A stretch of DNA of 64,000 nucleotides, taken from the NCBI RefSeq assembly GCF_030506325.1, contig NZ_CP120683.1, positions 6,452,501 to 6,516,500 of the forward strand, written 5' to 3'. Positions 9,805 through 17,945 of the stretch are shown piece after piece. The stretch is from Tunicatimonas pelagia (GTDB lineage: Bacteria; Bacteroidota; Bacteroidia; Cytophagales; Cyclobacteriaceae). Numbering within the stretch: the stretch's first letter is position 1; each line of letters starts with the position of its first letter. Below the pieces are notes generated by a model. The model saw only the letters and a list, made by a program, of their open reading frames with translations. It was not told the origin of the DNA and ran no database searches. The position numbers and the translations under genes are program-made.

Positions 9805-11205
9805 CTAAACCAAGGCAGTCTCAGAATTATTTGATTCAGCCATTTGACTATCTAATTCTTCAATTTCTTTGAGGTAGCGGTAAATGGTAGACTTTCCGAT
9901 GTCTAACTTTTTAGCTACCAGCAATACATTATTGTCGTATTTTTTCAGGAAGTGTAGAATGATGCGAAAGGTGTACTCTCGCATGGTAAGCTCTTCTAAA
10001 ATAAAATTTTCTTCTTTACGAACGCTGTTAAAGCGAATATCATCGGCTTCAATTAGGTGACCTTCGGCCATTACTGCTGCTAATTCAATGGTAGATTTCA
10101 GTTCCCGTACATTACCAGGGAAATTATATTTCATAAGTTTCTCCTGCGCCGACTTAGCGAAAGTGAGTCCGCCCATGTTATTGTCTTTACAGAACTGGCT
10201 AAGAAGGAAACGAGCCAATAAAATAATATCATTACCTCGGTCGCGTAGAGGAGGGAGGTGAATGGGTAAACCCAGCAAGCGATAGTATAAGTCTTCCCGA
10301 AAGTTTCCAGAGTTTACTTCATCCGCCAGATCGCGGTGGGTAGCTACTAATACCCGCACATCCAGCTTAGTGACCTGATTACCCCCAATTCGGACTACTT
10401 CCCGTTCCTGAAGCACCCGAAGTAATTTAGCTTGCAGGTTAAGCTCCATTTCTCCGATCTCATCCAGGAAAATGGTGCCGCCTTGGGCTTCTTCAAATTT
10501 ACCAATTCGCCGGGCTGCAGCACCGGTAAAAGCTCCTTTTTCGTAACCAAACAACTCACTTTCAACCAACTCCTTCGGAATAGCAGCTAAGTTTACCGCT
10601 ACGAAAGATTTTTCTTTGCGCTCAGAATTATAGTGAATAGCCTTAGCAACTACTTCCTTACCCGTACCGGTTTCCCCGGTGATCGATACTGTAATATTCG
10701 TTTTTACCGCTTTCTCCATTAGAGAAAACACTTGCTTCATGGCCGGACTATTGCCGATGATGCTTTTATTGAATTCGTATTTTTGGCTTACTTCCTGCTT
10801 GAGCTGATCTAGCTCGTTAACTAGAGAAAGATTGTTGCGGGCGTTATTAATTGCGTGCAGCAGTCGCCCTTTCGTATCCTGATCTTTAGTGATGTAATCA
10901 AACGCTCCGAGTTTCAGCAGCTCTACGGCGGTGCCAACATCTTCCTGTCCGGATATGGCAATAATAAAAATGTCGGAATTATACGCCTTTATTTTCTCAA
11001 GTAGCTCTTTACCGCTCATATCGGGTAATGAGTAGTCGATAGTAACAATGCTGGGCTTCAGGTGAAGATTATCCAGACATTCTTGACCAGTGGTAAATAT
11101 TTGGGTTTCAATGTCCGGGTTCAATCCCAACGTATACTCGAGAAACTTTTGGTAAGTAGGATCGTCTTCTACGGCAAATATCTTAATACACTCTTCCGGT
11201 AACAT
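9805..11205 (-). CDS. NtrC-family sigma-54-dependent response regulator
   Basis: Full three-domain activator of sigma-54 promoters. The receiver domain spans residues 1-120, with acidic pocket EDD near the start and phospho-acceptor Asp57 ([13 protein letters not shown]). The AAA+ domain follows, with Walker A GETGTGKE at about 177-184, the sigma-54 contact loop GAFTGA at 224-229, and DEIGEM for Walker B. The C-terminal region around 410-455 is a Fis-type helix-turn-helix with [14 protein letters not shown]. It is followed by the Hpt gene and preceded by the Fe-S carrier gene on the same strand, with a terminator between. A close paralogue lies at 48987-50171 but has lost the DNA-binding domain. 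Target promoters are not evident in the window. Confidence 0.95.
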   Translation of the reverse strand: MLPEECIKIFAVEDDPTYQKFLEYTLGLNPDIETQIFTTGQECLDNLHLKPSIVTIDYSLPDMSGKELLEKIKAYNSDIFIIAISGQEDVGTAVELLKLGAFDYITKDQDTKGRLLHAINNARNNLSLVNELDQLKQEVSQKYEFNKSIIGNSPAMKQVFSLMEKAVKTNITVSITGETGTGKEVVAKAIHYNSERKEKSFVAVNLAAIPKELVESELFGYEKGAFTGAAARRIGKFEEAQGGTIFLDEIGEMELNLQAKLLRVLQEREVVRIGGNQVTKLDVRVLVATHRDLADEVNSGNFREDLYYRLLGLPIHLPPLRDRGNDIILLARFLLSQFCKDNNMGGLTFAKSAQEKLMKYNFPGNVRELKSTIELAAVMAEGHLIEADDIRFNSVRKEENFILEELTMREYTFRIILHFLKKYDNNVLLVAKKLDIGKSTIYRYLKEIEELDSQMAESNNSETALV

Positions 11206-11247
11206 AATCTACTAGTTAGCAGCAGCAAAGTGAGAAGAGAGCAAAAA

Positions 11248-11280
11248 AAAGCCAAAATCATTCTAAGTGATCTTGGCTTT
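11248..11280 (-). terminator. Rho-independent terminator of the Fe-S carrier gene
   Basis: Read on the minus strand, a 13-bp stem (AAAGCCAAGATCA paired with TGATTTTGGCTTT, one G-U pair) with a 7-base loop runs into a T tract (plus-strand A run at 11243-11250). It sits 22 bp past the stop of the A-type Fe-S carrier gene and before the sigma-54 regulator gene, so it separates the two transcription units. Confidence 0.85.
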
Positions 11281-11301
11281 GAGATGTTGAGTGAAAGAGT
11301 G

Positions 11302-11628
11302 CTAAACCGAAAAGCTTTCGCCACATCCGCAAGTGCGGGATGCATTGGGGTTAATAAACTGAAACCCTTTTCCGTTTAGTCCGTCGGTGAAGTCCAGGGT
11401 AGTACCCAAAAGATAAAGTAGGCTTCGTTTGTCTACCAGAATTCTTACTCCCTGGTCTTCGTATACCTGATCTTCATCTTTAATCTGGCTATCAAATTCC
11501 AGATCGTACATTAAGCCTGAGCATCCGCCTCCTCTCACAGCTACTCGCACATTATGGTTGTTAGAGTGGCCTTCTTCTTCTCTCAAAGCACTGATTTTAT
11601 TTCTCGCTTTATCTGTTATCTTAATCAT
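11302..11628 (-). CDS. A-type iron-sulfur cluster assembly protein (IscA/ErpA/SufA type)
   Basis: A 108-residue carrier that binds and delivers iron-sulfur clusters. The three family cysteines are all present: Cys36 in GGGCSG, and Cys100 and Cys102 in the C-terminal TCGCG. The FVNPN-like segment appears as FINPNASRTC. Length and layout are standard. It is divergent from methylmalonyl-CoA epimerase across a 142-bp spacer and ends in a strong terminator. I cannot separate IscA, ErpA and SufA roles from the sequence, so no symbol is given. Confidence 0.93.
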   Translation of the reverse strand: MIKITDKARNKISALREEEGHSNNHNVRVAVRGGGCSGLMYDLEFDSQIKDEDQVYEDQGVRILVDKRSLLYLLGTTLDFTDGLNGKGFQFINPNASRTCGCGESFSV

Positions 11629-11708
11629 GACAAAGAAACATTTATTCTGAGTGAATTATCTCGTAAGTTTATCCCGAAACATACGTACGTACGACTATAC
11701 AAGTTTCG

Positions 11709-11716
11709 CAAGTATA
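11709..11716 (-). promoter_or_regulatory. Candidate -7 promoter element for the Fe-S carrier gene
   Basis: On the minus strand the octamer TATACTTG matches the Bacteroidota -7 consensus TAnnTTTG at all but one fixed position, about 80 bp upstream of the start codon. The same octamer lies upstream of the 54-aa gene at 52413-52577. No convincing -33 TTTG was found at the usual spacing, so this is weak. Confidence 0.35.
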
Positions 11717-11770
11717 ACAATACGCAGCTTACCGTAAAAAACCTATACCCGAAAAAAAAAGTTTCTCATA

Positions 11771-12175
11771 ATGCGACTAGAACATATTGGTATTGCCGTA
11801 GCCGATGCTCAGAAAGCACAGAACTTGTTTGACCGCCTATTGGGAAAACCTGTTTATCAAGAAGAGACCGTTGATACTGAAAAGGTTACTACTTATTTCT
11901 ACGATGCCGGAACTGCAAAACTAGAATTGCTGACTGCCAGTGAAGAAGCGAGTGTGATTAATAAATTCATTGAGAAAAGAGGGGAAGGAGTTCACCACTT
12001 GGCTTTTGAAGTAGATAATATCAATGAAGAAATTGAACGGCTAAAGGGTGAGGGGTTTGTATTTATCAATGAAAAACCTAAGCCCGGGGCTGATAATAAG
12101 ATTGTTTGTTTTTTACACCCTAAAAGTACAAATGGGGTGTTAGTAGAACTTTGCCAGTCAGTATCAACGTCATAA
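11771..12175 (+). CDS. mce: Methylmalonyl-CoA epimerase
   Basis: Interconverts the (R) and (S) forms of methylmalonyl-CoA, linking propionate and branched-chain breakdown with succinyl-CoA. It is a VOC-fold protein of 134 residues with the usual opening LEHIGIAVADAQKA. Likely metal ligands are His5, one of His75/His76 in GVHHLAFEV, and Glu126 in VLVELC. The ATG at 11771 is preceded by an A-rich stretch but no Shine-Dalgarno. The next gene, thiL, starts 17 bp after the stop, so they may form one operon. The mutase subunits are not in this window. Confidence 0.93.
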   Translation: MRLEHIGIAVADAQKAQNLFDRLLGKPVYQEETVDTEKVTTYFYDAGTAKLELLTASEEASVINKFIEKRGEGVHHLAFEVDNINEEIERLKGEGFVFINEKPKPGADNKIVCFLHPKSTNGVLVELCQSVSTS

Positions 12176-12192
12176 CGTATAATATTACACCC

Positions 12193-13239
12193 ATGTCTAA
12201 CAACTCTGACCGAACCAACATTGAACAATTAGGTGAATTTGGCCTGATTGATAGAATTACAAAATCTTTTAGTTCTCGCCATCCGGAAACGGTGCTGGGA
12301 GTAGGCGACGACGCAGCCATTGTTCAGTCTGGTGAAGAGCAAATGGTAATTACCAGCGATATGTTGTTAGAGGGTATTCATTTTGATTTGGCCTACATGC
12401 CCCTGGAGCATTTAGGCTACAAGGCCGTAGCGGTAAACATCTCGGATGTAGCCGCAATGAACGCTATCCCTAAGCAAATTACGGTAAACCTAGGCTTAAG
12501 TAATCGCTTTTCAGTAGAAGCCGTAGAGGCTCTCTACCAAGGTATTAGTTACGCTTGCGAAAATTATAAAGTAGATTTGGTAGGAGGAGATACTACTTCT
12601 TCTGCTTCTGGTTTGGTTATTTCGGTAACCGCTGTGGGTTTTGCTCCGAGTCAGCTAATTACCCGCCGGAGTACGGTTCAGGAAAATGATATTGTGTGTG
12701 TTACTGGCGATTTGGGCGGAGCCTATCTGGGTCTTCAGATATTAGCTCGCGAAAAACAGGTGTATCTGGATGCGCCTGACCAGCAACCCCAGCTAGATAA
12801 GTACAACTACGTAGTGCGTCGCCAACTACGACCGGAAGCCCGCATGGATTTAGTGTATGAGCTTCGGGATTTGGGAATTGTACCCACTGCCATGATTGAC
12901 ATTTCTGACGGACTAGCTTCTGAGCTTTTTCACCTAAGTAAACAATCAGGGGTAGGCTTCCGAATTTTTGAAGAAAACATTCCCTACGATCAGCAAACCT
13001 ACGAAACAGCGGTTGAATTCCAGCTTAGCCCCATCACCTGCGCGCTAAACGGAGGCGAAGATTACGAACTGTTATTCACAATCAGCCAAGCCGACTACGA
13101 AAAAATTAAAAACCAAGCGGACATTCACAGCATTGGTTACGCGCAGAAGCAAGAAGGTGGACTTCAGTTGGCTACCAAAGCCGGGCAACTGGTAGACCTA
13201 CAAGCCCAAGGCTGGAACCACTTCAACGGTGAAGAATAA
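12193..13239 (+). CDS. thiL: Thiamine-monophosphate kinase
   Basis: Phosphorylates thiamine monophosphate to thiamine diphosphate. It belongs to the PurM/AIR-synthetase fold. Motifs seen are LGEFGLIDRI near the N-terminus, the Mg/ATP site VGDDAAIV, the DMLLEGIHFD substrate region, VGGDTT, VTGDLGGAYLG, and DISDGLASEL. The product is 348 residues from the ATG at 12193. An upstream TTG overlapping the mce stop would add 14 residues that are not family-like, so it was not used. Other thi genes are absent here. Confidence 0.95.
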   Translation: MSNNSDRTNIEQLGEFGLIDRITKSFSSRHPETVLGVGDDAAIVQSGEEQMVITSDMLLEGIHFDLAYMPLEHLGYKAVAVNISDVAAMNAIPKQITVNLGLSNRFSVEAVEALYQGISYACENYKVDLVGGDTTSSASGLVISVTAVGFAPSQLITRRSTVQENDIVCVTGDLGGAYLGLQILAREKQVYLDAPDQQPQLDKYNYVVRRQLRPEARMDLVYELRDLGIVPTAMIDISDGLASELFHLSKQSGVGFRIFEENIPYDQQTYETAVEFQLSPITCALNGGEDYELLFTISQADYEKIKNQADIHSIGYAQKQEGGLQLATKAGQLVDLQAQGWNHFNGEE

Positions 13240-13492
13240 AGATTCCTTGTTTATGTGTTATGGTGTTATAGTGCTGGGTGTTATGGTAGTTTGAGTTTTG
13301 CTCTGGAACTTGTTTAGGGTTTTAGTCATTGCTTATTGCAAATTAACCCCCTGCCCCAAGCGGAATGCCGCCCAGCCCCCGCTCCCCGCTAATTATTCAT
13401 CATTCATTAGTCATTCATCATCACCTTCCATCCTTCCTCTTTTCATATCTCACATCTCATATTTCACATTTTTCATGTCTTACATCTTCCTC
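13240..13492. repeat. Mosaic intergenic repeat, copy 1 (opposite orientation to the others)
   Basis: The convergent spacer between thiL and the next gene is made of short quasi-repeated phrases. They are a GTGTTATGG-type block (13255-13290), a C-rich block CCCCCGCTCCCCGC (about 13376-13391), an ATTCATCATTCATTAGTCAT block, and a TCACATCTCATATTTCACAT block. Reverse complements of the first three phrase types occur in the spacers at 33366, 39168 and 46534. It holds no plausible gene; the 73-codon open frame across it has no protein-like character. Confidence 0.6.
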
Positions 13493-13855
13493 CTAGTCTT
13501 CCGGGTAGGGGATAAATAAAAAGTTGGTGAAGTCTTGATCTACCACAAACAGGCAGCAAAATTCATCCGGATTTTTGTAAGCCTTTTTAAAATCATCTTC
13601 GCTGTCGATTAGCTTTCTTTGAACAAATTCATCTAGGTAGGTAATATAGTAATGCCAGTTGGTAGCCATTTCGCCCCGCCCGATCAACAAGTTGCCAATG
13701 GGAATTTCTACTTTAGAGATAGGAAAGATTGGGAAATCAGAAAATCCGCGAGAGCGAACCTGATACGAGGCTTCTTTAAGTGTATCGGCCACTGCTACAA
13801 AATCCTGGGAGATAGAGCCTAGGTACTTTCCGTTGAGTTCGGGATTATTTTCCAT
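13493..13855 (-). CDS. Conserved-looking hypothetical protein (120 aa)
   Basis: A soluble, acidic 120-residue protein without signal peptide or membrane helix. Notable stretches are FPIFPISKVEIPIGNLLIGRG and a C-terminal FLFIPYPED. Its good codon structure and a clean ATG start with its own upstream spacer support a real gene. I do not recognise the family. It is convergent with thiL and divergent from the TonB-type receptor. Confidence 0.7.
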   Translation of the reverse strand: MENNPELNGKYLGSISQDFVAVADTLKEASYQVRSRGFSDFPIFPISKVEIPIGNLLIGRGEMATNWHYYITYLDEFVQRKLIDSEDDFKKAYKNPDEFCCLFVVDQDFTNFLFIPYPED

Positions 13856-14108
13856 ACTACGATTACTATTTAACTACTTGAAGGTTTTCAGTAAAGGTAA
13901 TATTACTAGAGATTATAGCAGTATACGATTTGTTAACCCCTCATTTATTAATCTATATTATTCAATATAAAACATTGTAAATCAATATTTTGAATTGCTA
14001 TAGCTAAAGTAAAAATTAATATTATCACTTGCCTTCTATTCTAATCTTGAAAAGCGGGCTAAACCTTTTATGATGTGATGGGTCTAACCGATTATACAAC
14101 ACATCAGC

Positions 14109-16988
14109 ATGAAGTACTTCGCCGCTCTTAGCTTTTTATTTTTTGCTTCGGTGGTACAAGCCCAAACCTTTAAGCTGAGTGGAGTAGTAGTCGACAGTAT
14201 CGATCAAAACCCTTTACCGGGAGCAACAATCCTACTATCAGACGTAAGCAATGAGCAAAAAACAAGAGCCGTAATTGCGGACGAATCGGGAAAGTTTTCT
14301 TTTGAGAGTCTCCCGGCAACAGGTTGCCAAATCCGCATCACGTACGTTGGTTACAAACCGTACGAAAAGTGGGTTATGCTGCGTAATGCTGATCGCAATC
14401 TGGGTAAAATTATTCTAGCTCCATCAGTTCAAACACTTAAAGAACTAAAAATTAGTGGGCAAGTACTTCCCACTGTTCAAAACGGAGATACCACGGAGTA
14501 TAACGCCGATGCTTTCAAGGTAACCCCGGATGCAGATGCAGCCGATCTCATCAAAAAAATGCCGGGCGTGGTGGTGCAGAACGGACAGGTGCAAGCCCAG
14601 GGCGAAGATGTGCAACAGGTGCTGGTCGATGGCAAAGAGTTTTTCGGTAATGATCCTACTTTAGCACTACGAACCCTACCCGCCGAAGTCATTGATAAAA
14701 TTCAGGTATACGACCGCCAAAGCGACCAAGCCCAGTTCACGGGTTTTGATGATGGCGAAACCGTTAAAACGATTAATATTATTACGAAGATCAATAAGCG
14801 AAATGGTCAATTTGGTAAAGTGTACGCGGGCTACGGTTACGATGATAAGTACCAACTTGGCGGAAACATTAATATCTTCGATAAAGACCGTCGGGTCTCT
14901 ATGATCGGGCAAGCGAACAACATCAACCAACAGAACTTTGCAAATGAAGATTTACTGGGGGTAGTCAGTAGTACCGGTGGCGGCCGACGGGGTGGTTTCC
15001 GAGGGGGAAGGCCCGGCGGTGGCGCAGGTTCAATAGGCGGTCGGGGCAGACGCAACTCCGGAGGTAGTAATGTAAACGACTTTCTGGTAGGTCAGCAAAG
15101 TGGTATTTCTACTACCAATGCGTATGGTCTAAACTACACTGATTCTTGGGGAGAACGCTGGGAAACTAGCGGTAGCTACTTCTTTAATAGCAGTGCAAAT
15201 GATGCGGTGGAATCGCTGAATCGAACTTTTTTTCTGGAGCAAGATGCTACGCAGGAGTACCAGGAAGAAAACCAGAACTACAGCGATAATTTCAATCACC
15301 GCCTGAATATGCGGATGACCTACCAGATTAATTCTCGCAACTCACTAATTATTCAGCCTCGGGTGAGTTTTCAGCAAAATCAAACTAGTGCGCTCCAAAC
15401 TGGAGTAACCGAGCAGGAAGAAAGACTACTAAACCAAACCAATAACTCTTCTACATCTGATATTGGTGGCTACAACTTTGCCAATAATTTACTGTTTCGT
15501 CACCGCTTTGAGAAACGCGGGCGTACCATCTCCGCCCGATTGAGAACGACTGTGAATCAGCAGGATGGCTTTCAATTGCTTCTAGCTGAGAATCGCTCGT
15601 TTGGTACGAACCAGAGCCTGAACGATACCATCAATCAGGAAACTGACTTTGCGCGAGACGGCTGGAATGTAGGTGGTAACTTGGTTTATACGGAACCTTT
15701 AGGGCCGGGCATGGTGCAAATTACGGCCGAAACCAATCGCCAGACGGAGTTCTCGAATAAAAAGACCTTTGGTTTTAATGAGGCTTTGCAAGAACATATG
15801 TTGCTTGATTCAGCATTGAGCAATGAGTTCGCCAGCATCTATCAAACGCAGTCAGTTGGAACCGGTTACCGTTTTTTTTCGGGTGGCCGGCATTCCGGTG
15901 GCCGGCATTCCGGTAGCCGGCATTCCGGTGCTGGGCAAGCCCGAGGTTTCATGGGAATGATTAGCGTGAAGTACCAATGGGCTAACTTACGAAGCGATCA
16001 GGTATTTCCATCCGAGGGTTTCATTAACCAAGATTTTGCTAACCTGCTCCCATCAGCGATGCTACGGTACAAAATTAGCGATAGCAAGAATCTTCGTCTG
16101 TTTTATCGTACTAGCACCCAAGCCCCTTCGGTTACCCAATTGCAAGATGTGATAGATAATAGCAATCCGCTACAACTCACGGTGGGAAATTCTGCCTTAG
16201 ACCAAGAGTATCGTCATAATCTGTTTTTACGCTATTCGTCGGTTAATGCCGATAAGTCAAACACATTTTTTGCTTTACTAGCGGGATCAATTACTGATAA
16301 CTACGTTGGAAACTCCACGTTCATCGCTAATCAAGATACGCTCATTAACGGAAGTGTTTTACTGGCCGAAGGTGGGCAACTCACCCAAGCTATTAATATT
16401 GGGCAGCAGCGCAGTATTCGCACCTTTGTTACCTACGGACAGCCGATCAACTGGTTAAAAAGCAATCTGAATATTAATCTTTCAGGAAATATTGCTCAAA
16501 CCCCCGGTTTAATCAACGAGCAGCAAAACAAGGCCACCAACAGTACCGCCGGGTTAGGACTCACCCTTAGTAGCAACATTAGCGAAAACGTTGATTTCAC
16601 TATTTCCTCTACCTCAAATTACAATTGGGTAAGTAATTCAATCCGCAGCGAACTCAACGACCAGTTCGTTAATCAGAGTACGAACGGAGAACTAACCTGG
16701 ATTTTTGGAAAAGGGCTAGTTTTCCGAACCCAACTGAATCATCAGTTATTTTCGGGACTTACCGAAGGATTCGATCAGAATTTTGTGCTATGGAATATGA
16801 GCGTTGGGAAGAAGTTTCTGAAAGACCGAAGGGGCGAATTACAACTATCCGTCTTTGACCTACTGAAGCAAAACCAAAGTGTGCAGCGCAACATTACTGA
16901 GTCGTATATTGAGGATGTTCAAACGCAAGTGCTCCAGCAGTACTTTATGCTTACCTTCACCTATCAGGTACGGAATTTCAAGTTGTGA
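14109..16988 (+). CDS. TonB-dependent receptor-like outer-membrane beta-barrel protein
   Basis: A 959-residue outer-membrane protein. A signal peptide (to about 18, ending VVQA) is followed by a carboxypeptidase-regulatory-like beta-sandwich (about 20-105), a plug-like domain with the motif DVQQVLVDGKEFFGNDP (about 130-230), and a long barrel of the outer-membrane beta-barrel 3 type. A Gly/Arg-rich loop lies near 293-320 (GGGRRGGFRGGRPGGG). A short GGRHS/GSRHS repeat near 592-606 is encoded by a 15-bp tandem repeat. No SusD partner is adjacent, so this is not a SusC-type import pair. The substrate is unknown. A weak -7-like box lies about 60 bp upstream. Confidence 0.9.
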   Translation: MKYFAALSFLFFASVVQAQTFKLSGVVVDSIDQNPLPGATILLSDVSNEQKTRAVIADESGKFSFESLPATGCQIRITYVGYKPYEKWVMLRNADRNLGKIILAPSVQTLKELKISGQVLPTVQNGDTTEYNADAFKVTPDADAADLIKKMPGVVVQNGQVQAQGEDVQQVLVDGKEFFGNDPTLALRTLPAEVIDKIQVYDRQSDQAQFTGFDDGETVKTINIITKINKRNGQFGKVYAGYGYDDKYQLGGNINIFDKDRRVSMIGQANNINQQNFANEDLLGVVSSTGGGRRGGFRGGRPGGGAGSIGGRGRRNSGGSNVNDFLVGQQSGISTTNAYGLNYTDSWGERWETSGSYFFNSSANDAVESLNRTFFLEQDATQEYQEENQNYSDNFNHRLNMRMTYQINSRNSLIIQPRVSFQQNQTSALQTGVTEQEERLLNQTNNSSTSDIGGYNFANNLLFRHRFEKRGRTISARLRTTVNQQDGFQLLLAENRSFGTNQSLNDTINQETDFARDGWNVGGNLVYTEPLGPGMVQITAETNRQTEFSNKKTFGFNEALQEHMLLDSALSNEFASIYQTQSVGTGYRFFSGGRHSGGRHSGSRHSGAGQARGFMGMISVKYQWANLRSDQVFPSEGFINQDFANLLPSAMLRYKISDSKNLRLFYRTSTQAPSVTQLQDVIDNSNPLQLTVGNSALDQEYRHNLFLRYSSVNADKSNTFFALLAGSITDNYVGNSTFIANQDTLINGSVLLAEGGQLTQAINIGQQRSIRTFVTYGQPINWLKSNLNINLSGNIAQTPGLINEQQNKATNSTAGLGLTLSSNISENVDFTISSTSNYNWVSNSIRSELNDQFVNQSTNGELTWIFGKGLVFRTQLNHQLFSGLTEGFDQNFVLWNMSVGKKFLKDRRGELQLSVFDLLKQNQSVQRNITESYIEDVQTQVLQQYFMLTFTYQVRNFKL
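15882..15926 (+). repeat. 15-bp in-frame tandem repeat (three units)
   Basis: Three consecutive copies of GGTGGCCGGCATTCC, the third with one change, encoding G-G-R-H-S, G-G-R-H-S and G-S-R-H-S. A T8 run lies just upstream. The same 15-bp unit, with one to several changes, is tandemly repeated on the minus strand at 43677-43721 inside an unrelated gene. Confidence 0.9.
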
Positions 16989-16998
16989 GGATTTGGAT

Positions 16999-17655
16999 TT
17001 AAGTACTCCTGATTTTATCAATAAACTCACCAAACCTCGGACACTTTTGAGCTATTCTGCTAACACCAATTTTTTGGGCAATCACCACACCGTCGGTGGT
17101 TTTACCGTATTCAGGGAATAATGTTTCCATTCTATGGGAAGGAGATGTCTGCACTGAATCGTTAATCTCTTTAGGATTATCATTGAACTTCGCCAAGATG
17201 GCATCTAATTCCTTTTTTGAAGCTTTCTTCTGATAATGCTGGGTTACTTTCGTAGAATCAGAAAATAAGAAAGCTTCAAACTCATGCATTTAGAGAAACA
17301 CTGAAAACTTAGGGTTACTGATTTTCTCTTCAATTCTCTGAGCAACGAATTCTGCCTTTTCATTTGAACTGTTTACTCCACTATATTTCTTTAGGAAGGA
17401 AGAGTGAAGCCCGTAGAAATCGTAGACAAAGAAAACTTTTTCGCAATGAGAAGTTTGGCGCAGAAAGCGATGTATATTTTGAATACAATGATCGTAGGTG
17501 ATTGCACCACCCTTGTTTTTGCGTGAGGTCTGATTCTTTTTATTAGGCATCACAGTTACTTCAAGAATATGAGTAGCCTGAAAGTGTTCTCCGACTATCG
17601 TTTTATAAAATATCTCTTCCGACTGTCCTTCAACAATGAGAAAAATATGCTTCAT
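16999..17655 (-). pseudogene. DUF4276 family gene interrupted by a nonsense codon
   Basis: Two abutting pieces in one frame (17655 down to 17290 and 17289 down to 16999) together make a typical full-length DUF4276 protein of 218 codons. The N-terminal half has FLIVEGQSEEIFY, KGGAITYD and VYDFYGL. The C-terminal half has HEFEAFLFSD, EINDSVQTSPSHR, FPEYGKTTDG and CPRFGEFI. Both sets fit the family order. A single TAA (17292-17290) sits where the family usually has a glutamine just before the HEFEA motif; CAA to TAA is one change. An ATG follows the stop directly. DUF4276 genes commonly pair with an AAA ATPase gene just upstream; here only scraps of one remain (next entry). Proposed defence role of such pairs is inference. 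Confidence 0.85.
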
Positions 17656-17660
17656 ACTAT

Positions 17661-17850
17661 CTAATGTCGTCCTCCAAAGAAGTTATTTTCCCACAATTCA
17701 CCTAGGGTATAATCGCCTAACCATTCTTTCAATTCTTTACTATCTTTCCTTGAGCAGTGGGACTTTCAGCTAATTCAAAATCATTAAACTGCGGATAGAC
17801 CAATCTTACCGAATGCTTTTAAAATTCTCTATGTCAATTTTCTTTAGCAT
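17661..17850 (-). pseudogene. Remnant of the AAA ATPase gene partnered with DUF4276
   Basis: In the 290 bp upstream of the DUF4276 start, the two ends of an ATPase remain but not its middle. At 17850-17809, frame one reads MLKKIDIENFKSIR then stops, the classic opening of SMC/AbiE-like AAA_15/AAA_21 ATPases. At 17744-17661 another frame reads DSKELKEWLGDYTLGELW followed by ENNFFGGRH and a stop, which fits my recollection of the C-terminal end of DUF4276-linked ATPases. A third-frame stretch (17809-17744, with LVYPQFNDFELAESPTAQGK) lies between them and joins the tail by a one-base shift. The Walker A, signature and Walker B regions are gone. The stop is five bases before the DUF4276 ATG, the spacing of an old operon. 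Confidence 0.75.
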
Positions 17851-17887
17851 ATATTAGCTGATTAATCAACAGTATTCATACAGACAT

Positions 17888-17912
17888 CAGGCAACGCCAA
17901 CGAATTTGCCTG
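17888..17912. other. Small inverted repeat upstream of the PBP4-type gene
   Basis: CAGGCA and TGCCTG face each other across 13 bases, 33 bp before the start of the carboxypeptidase gene. It could be a leader hairpin, the worn end of a lost element, or chance. No T tract follows on either strand. Confidence 0.3.
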
Positions 17913-17945
17913 GTGTTGTACCAACAAAGTAATTAATTTTCCCGA

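Noticed and set aside
13298-13519. 73-codon open frame across the 13.3-kb repeat
   Set aside because: It is translated low-complexity repeat DNA (Pro/Ser/Phe-rich), starts at a TTG and has no promoter.
14990-15070. Gly/Arg-rich stretch of the receptor as an unusual feature
   Set aside because: A variable Gly-rich loop in this place is common in this family of Bacteroidota outer-membrane proteins.
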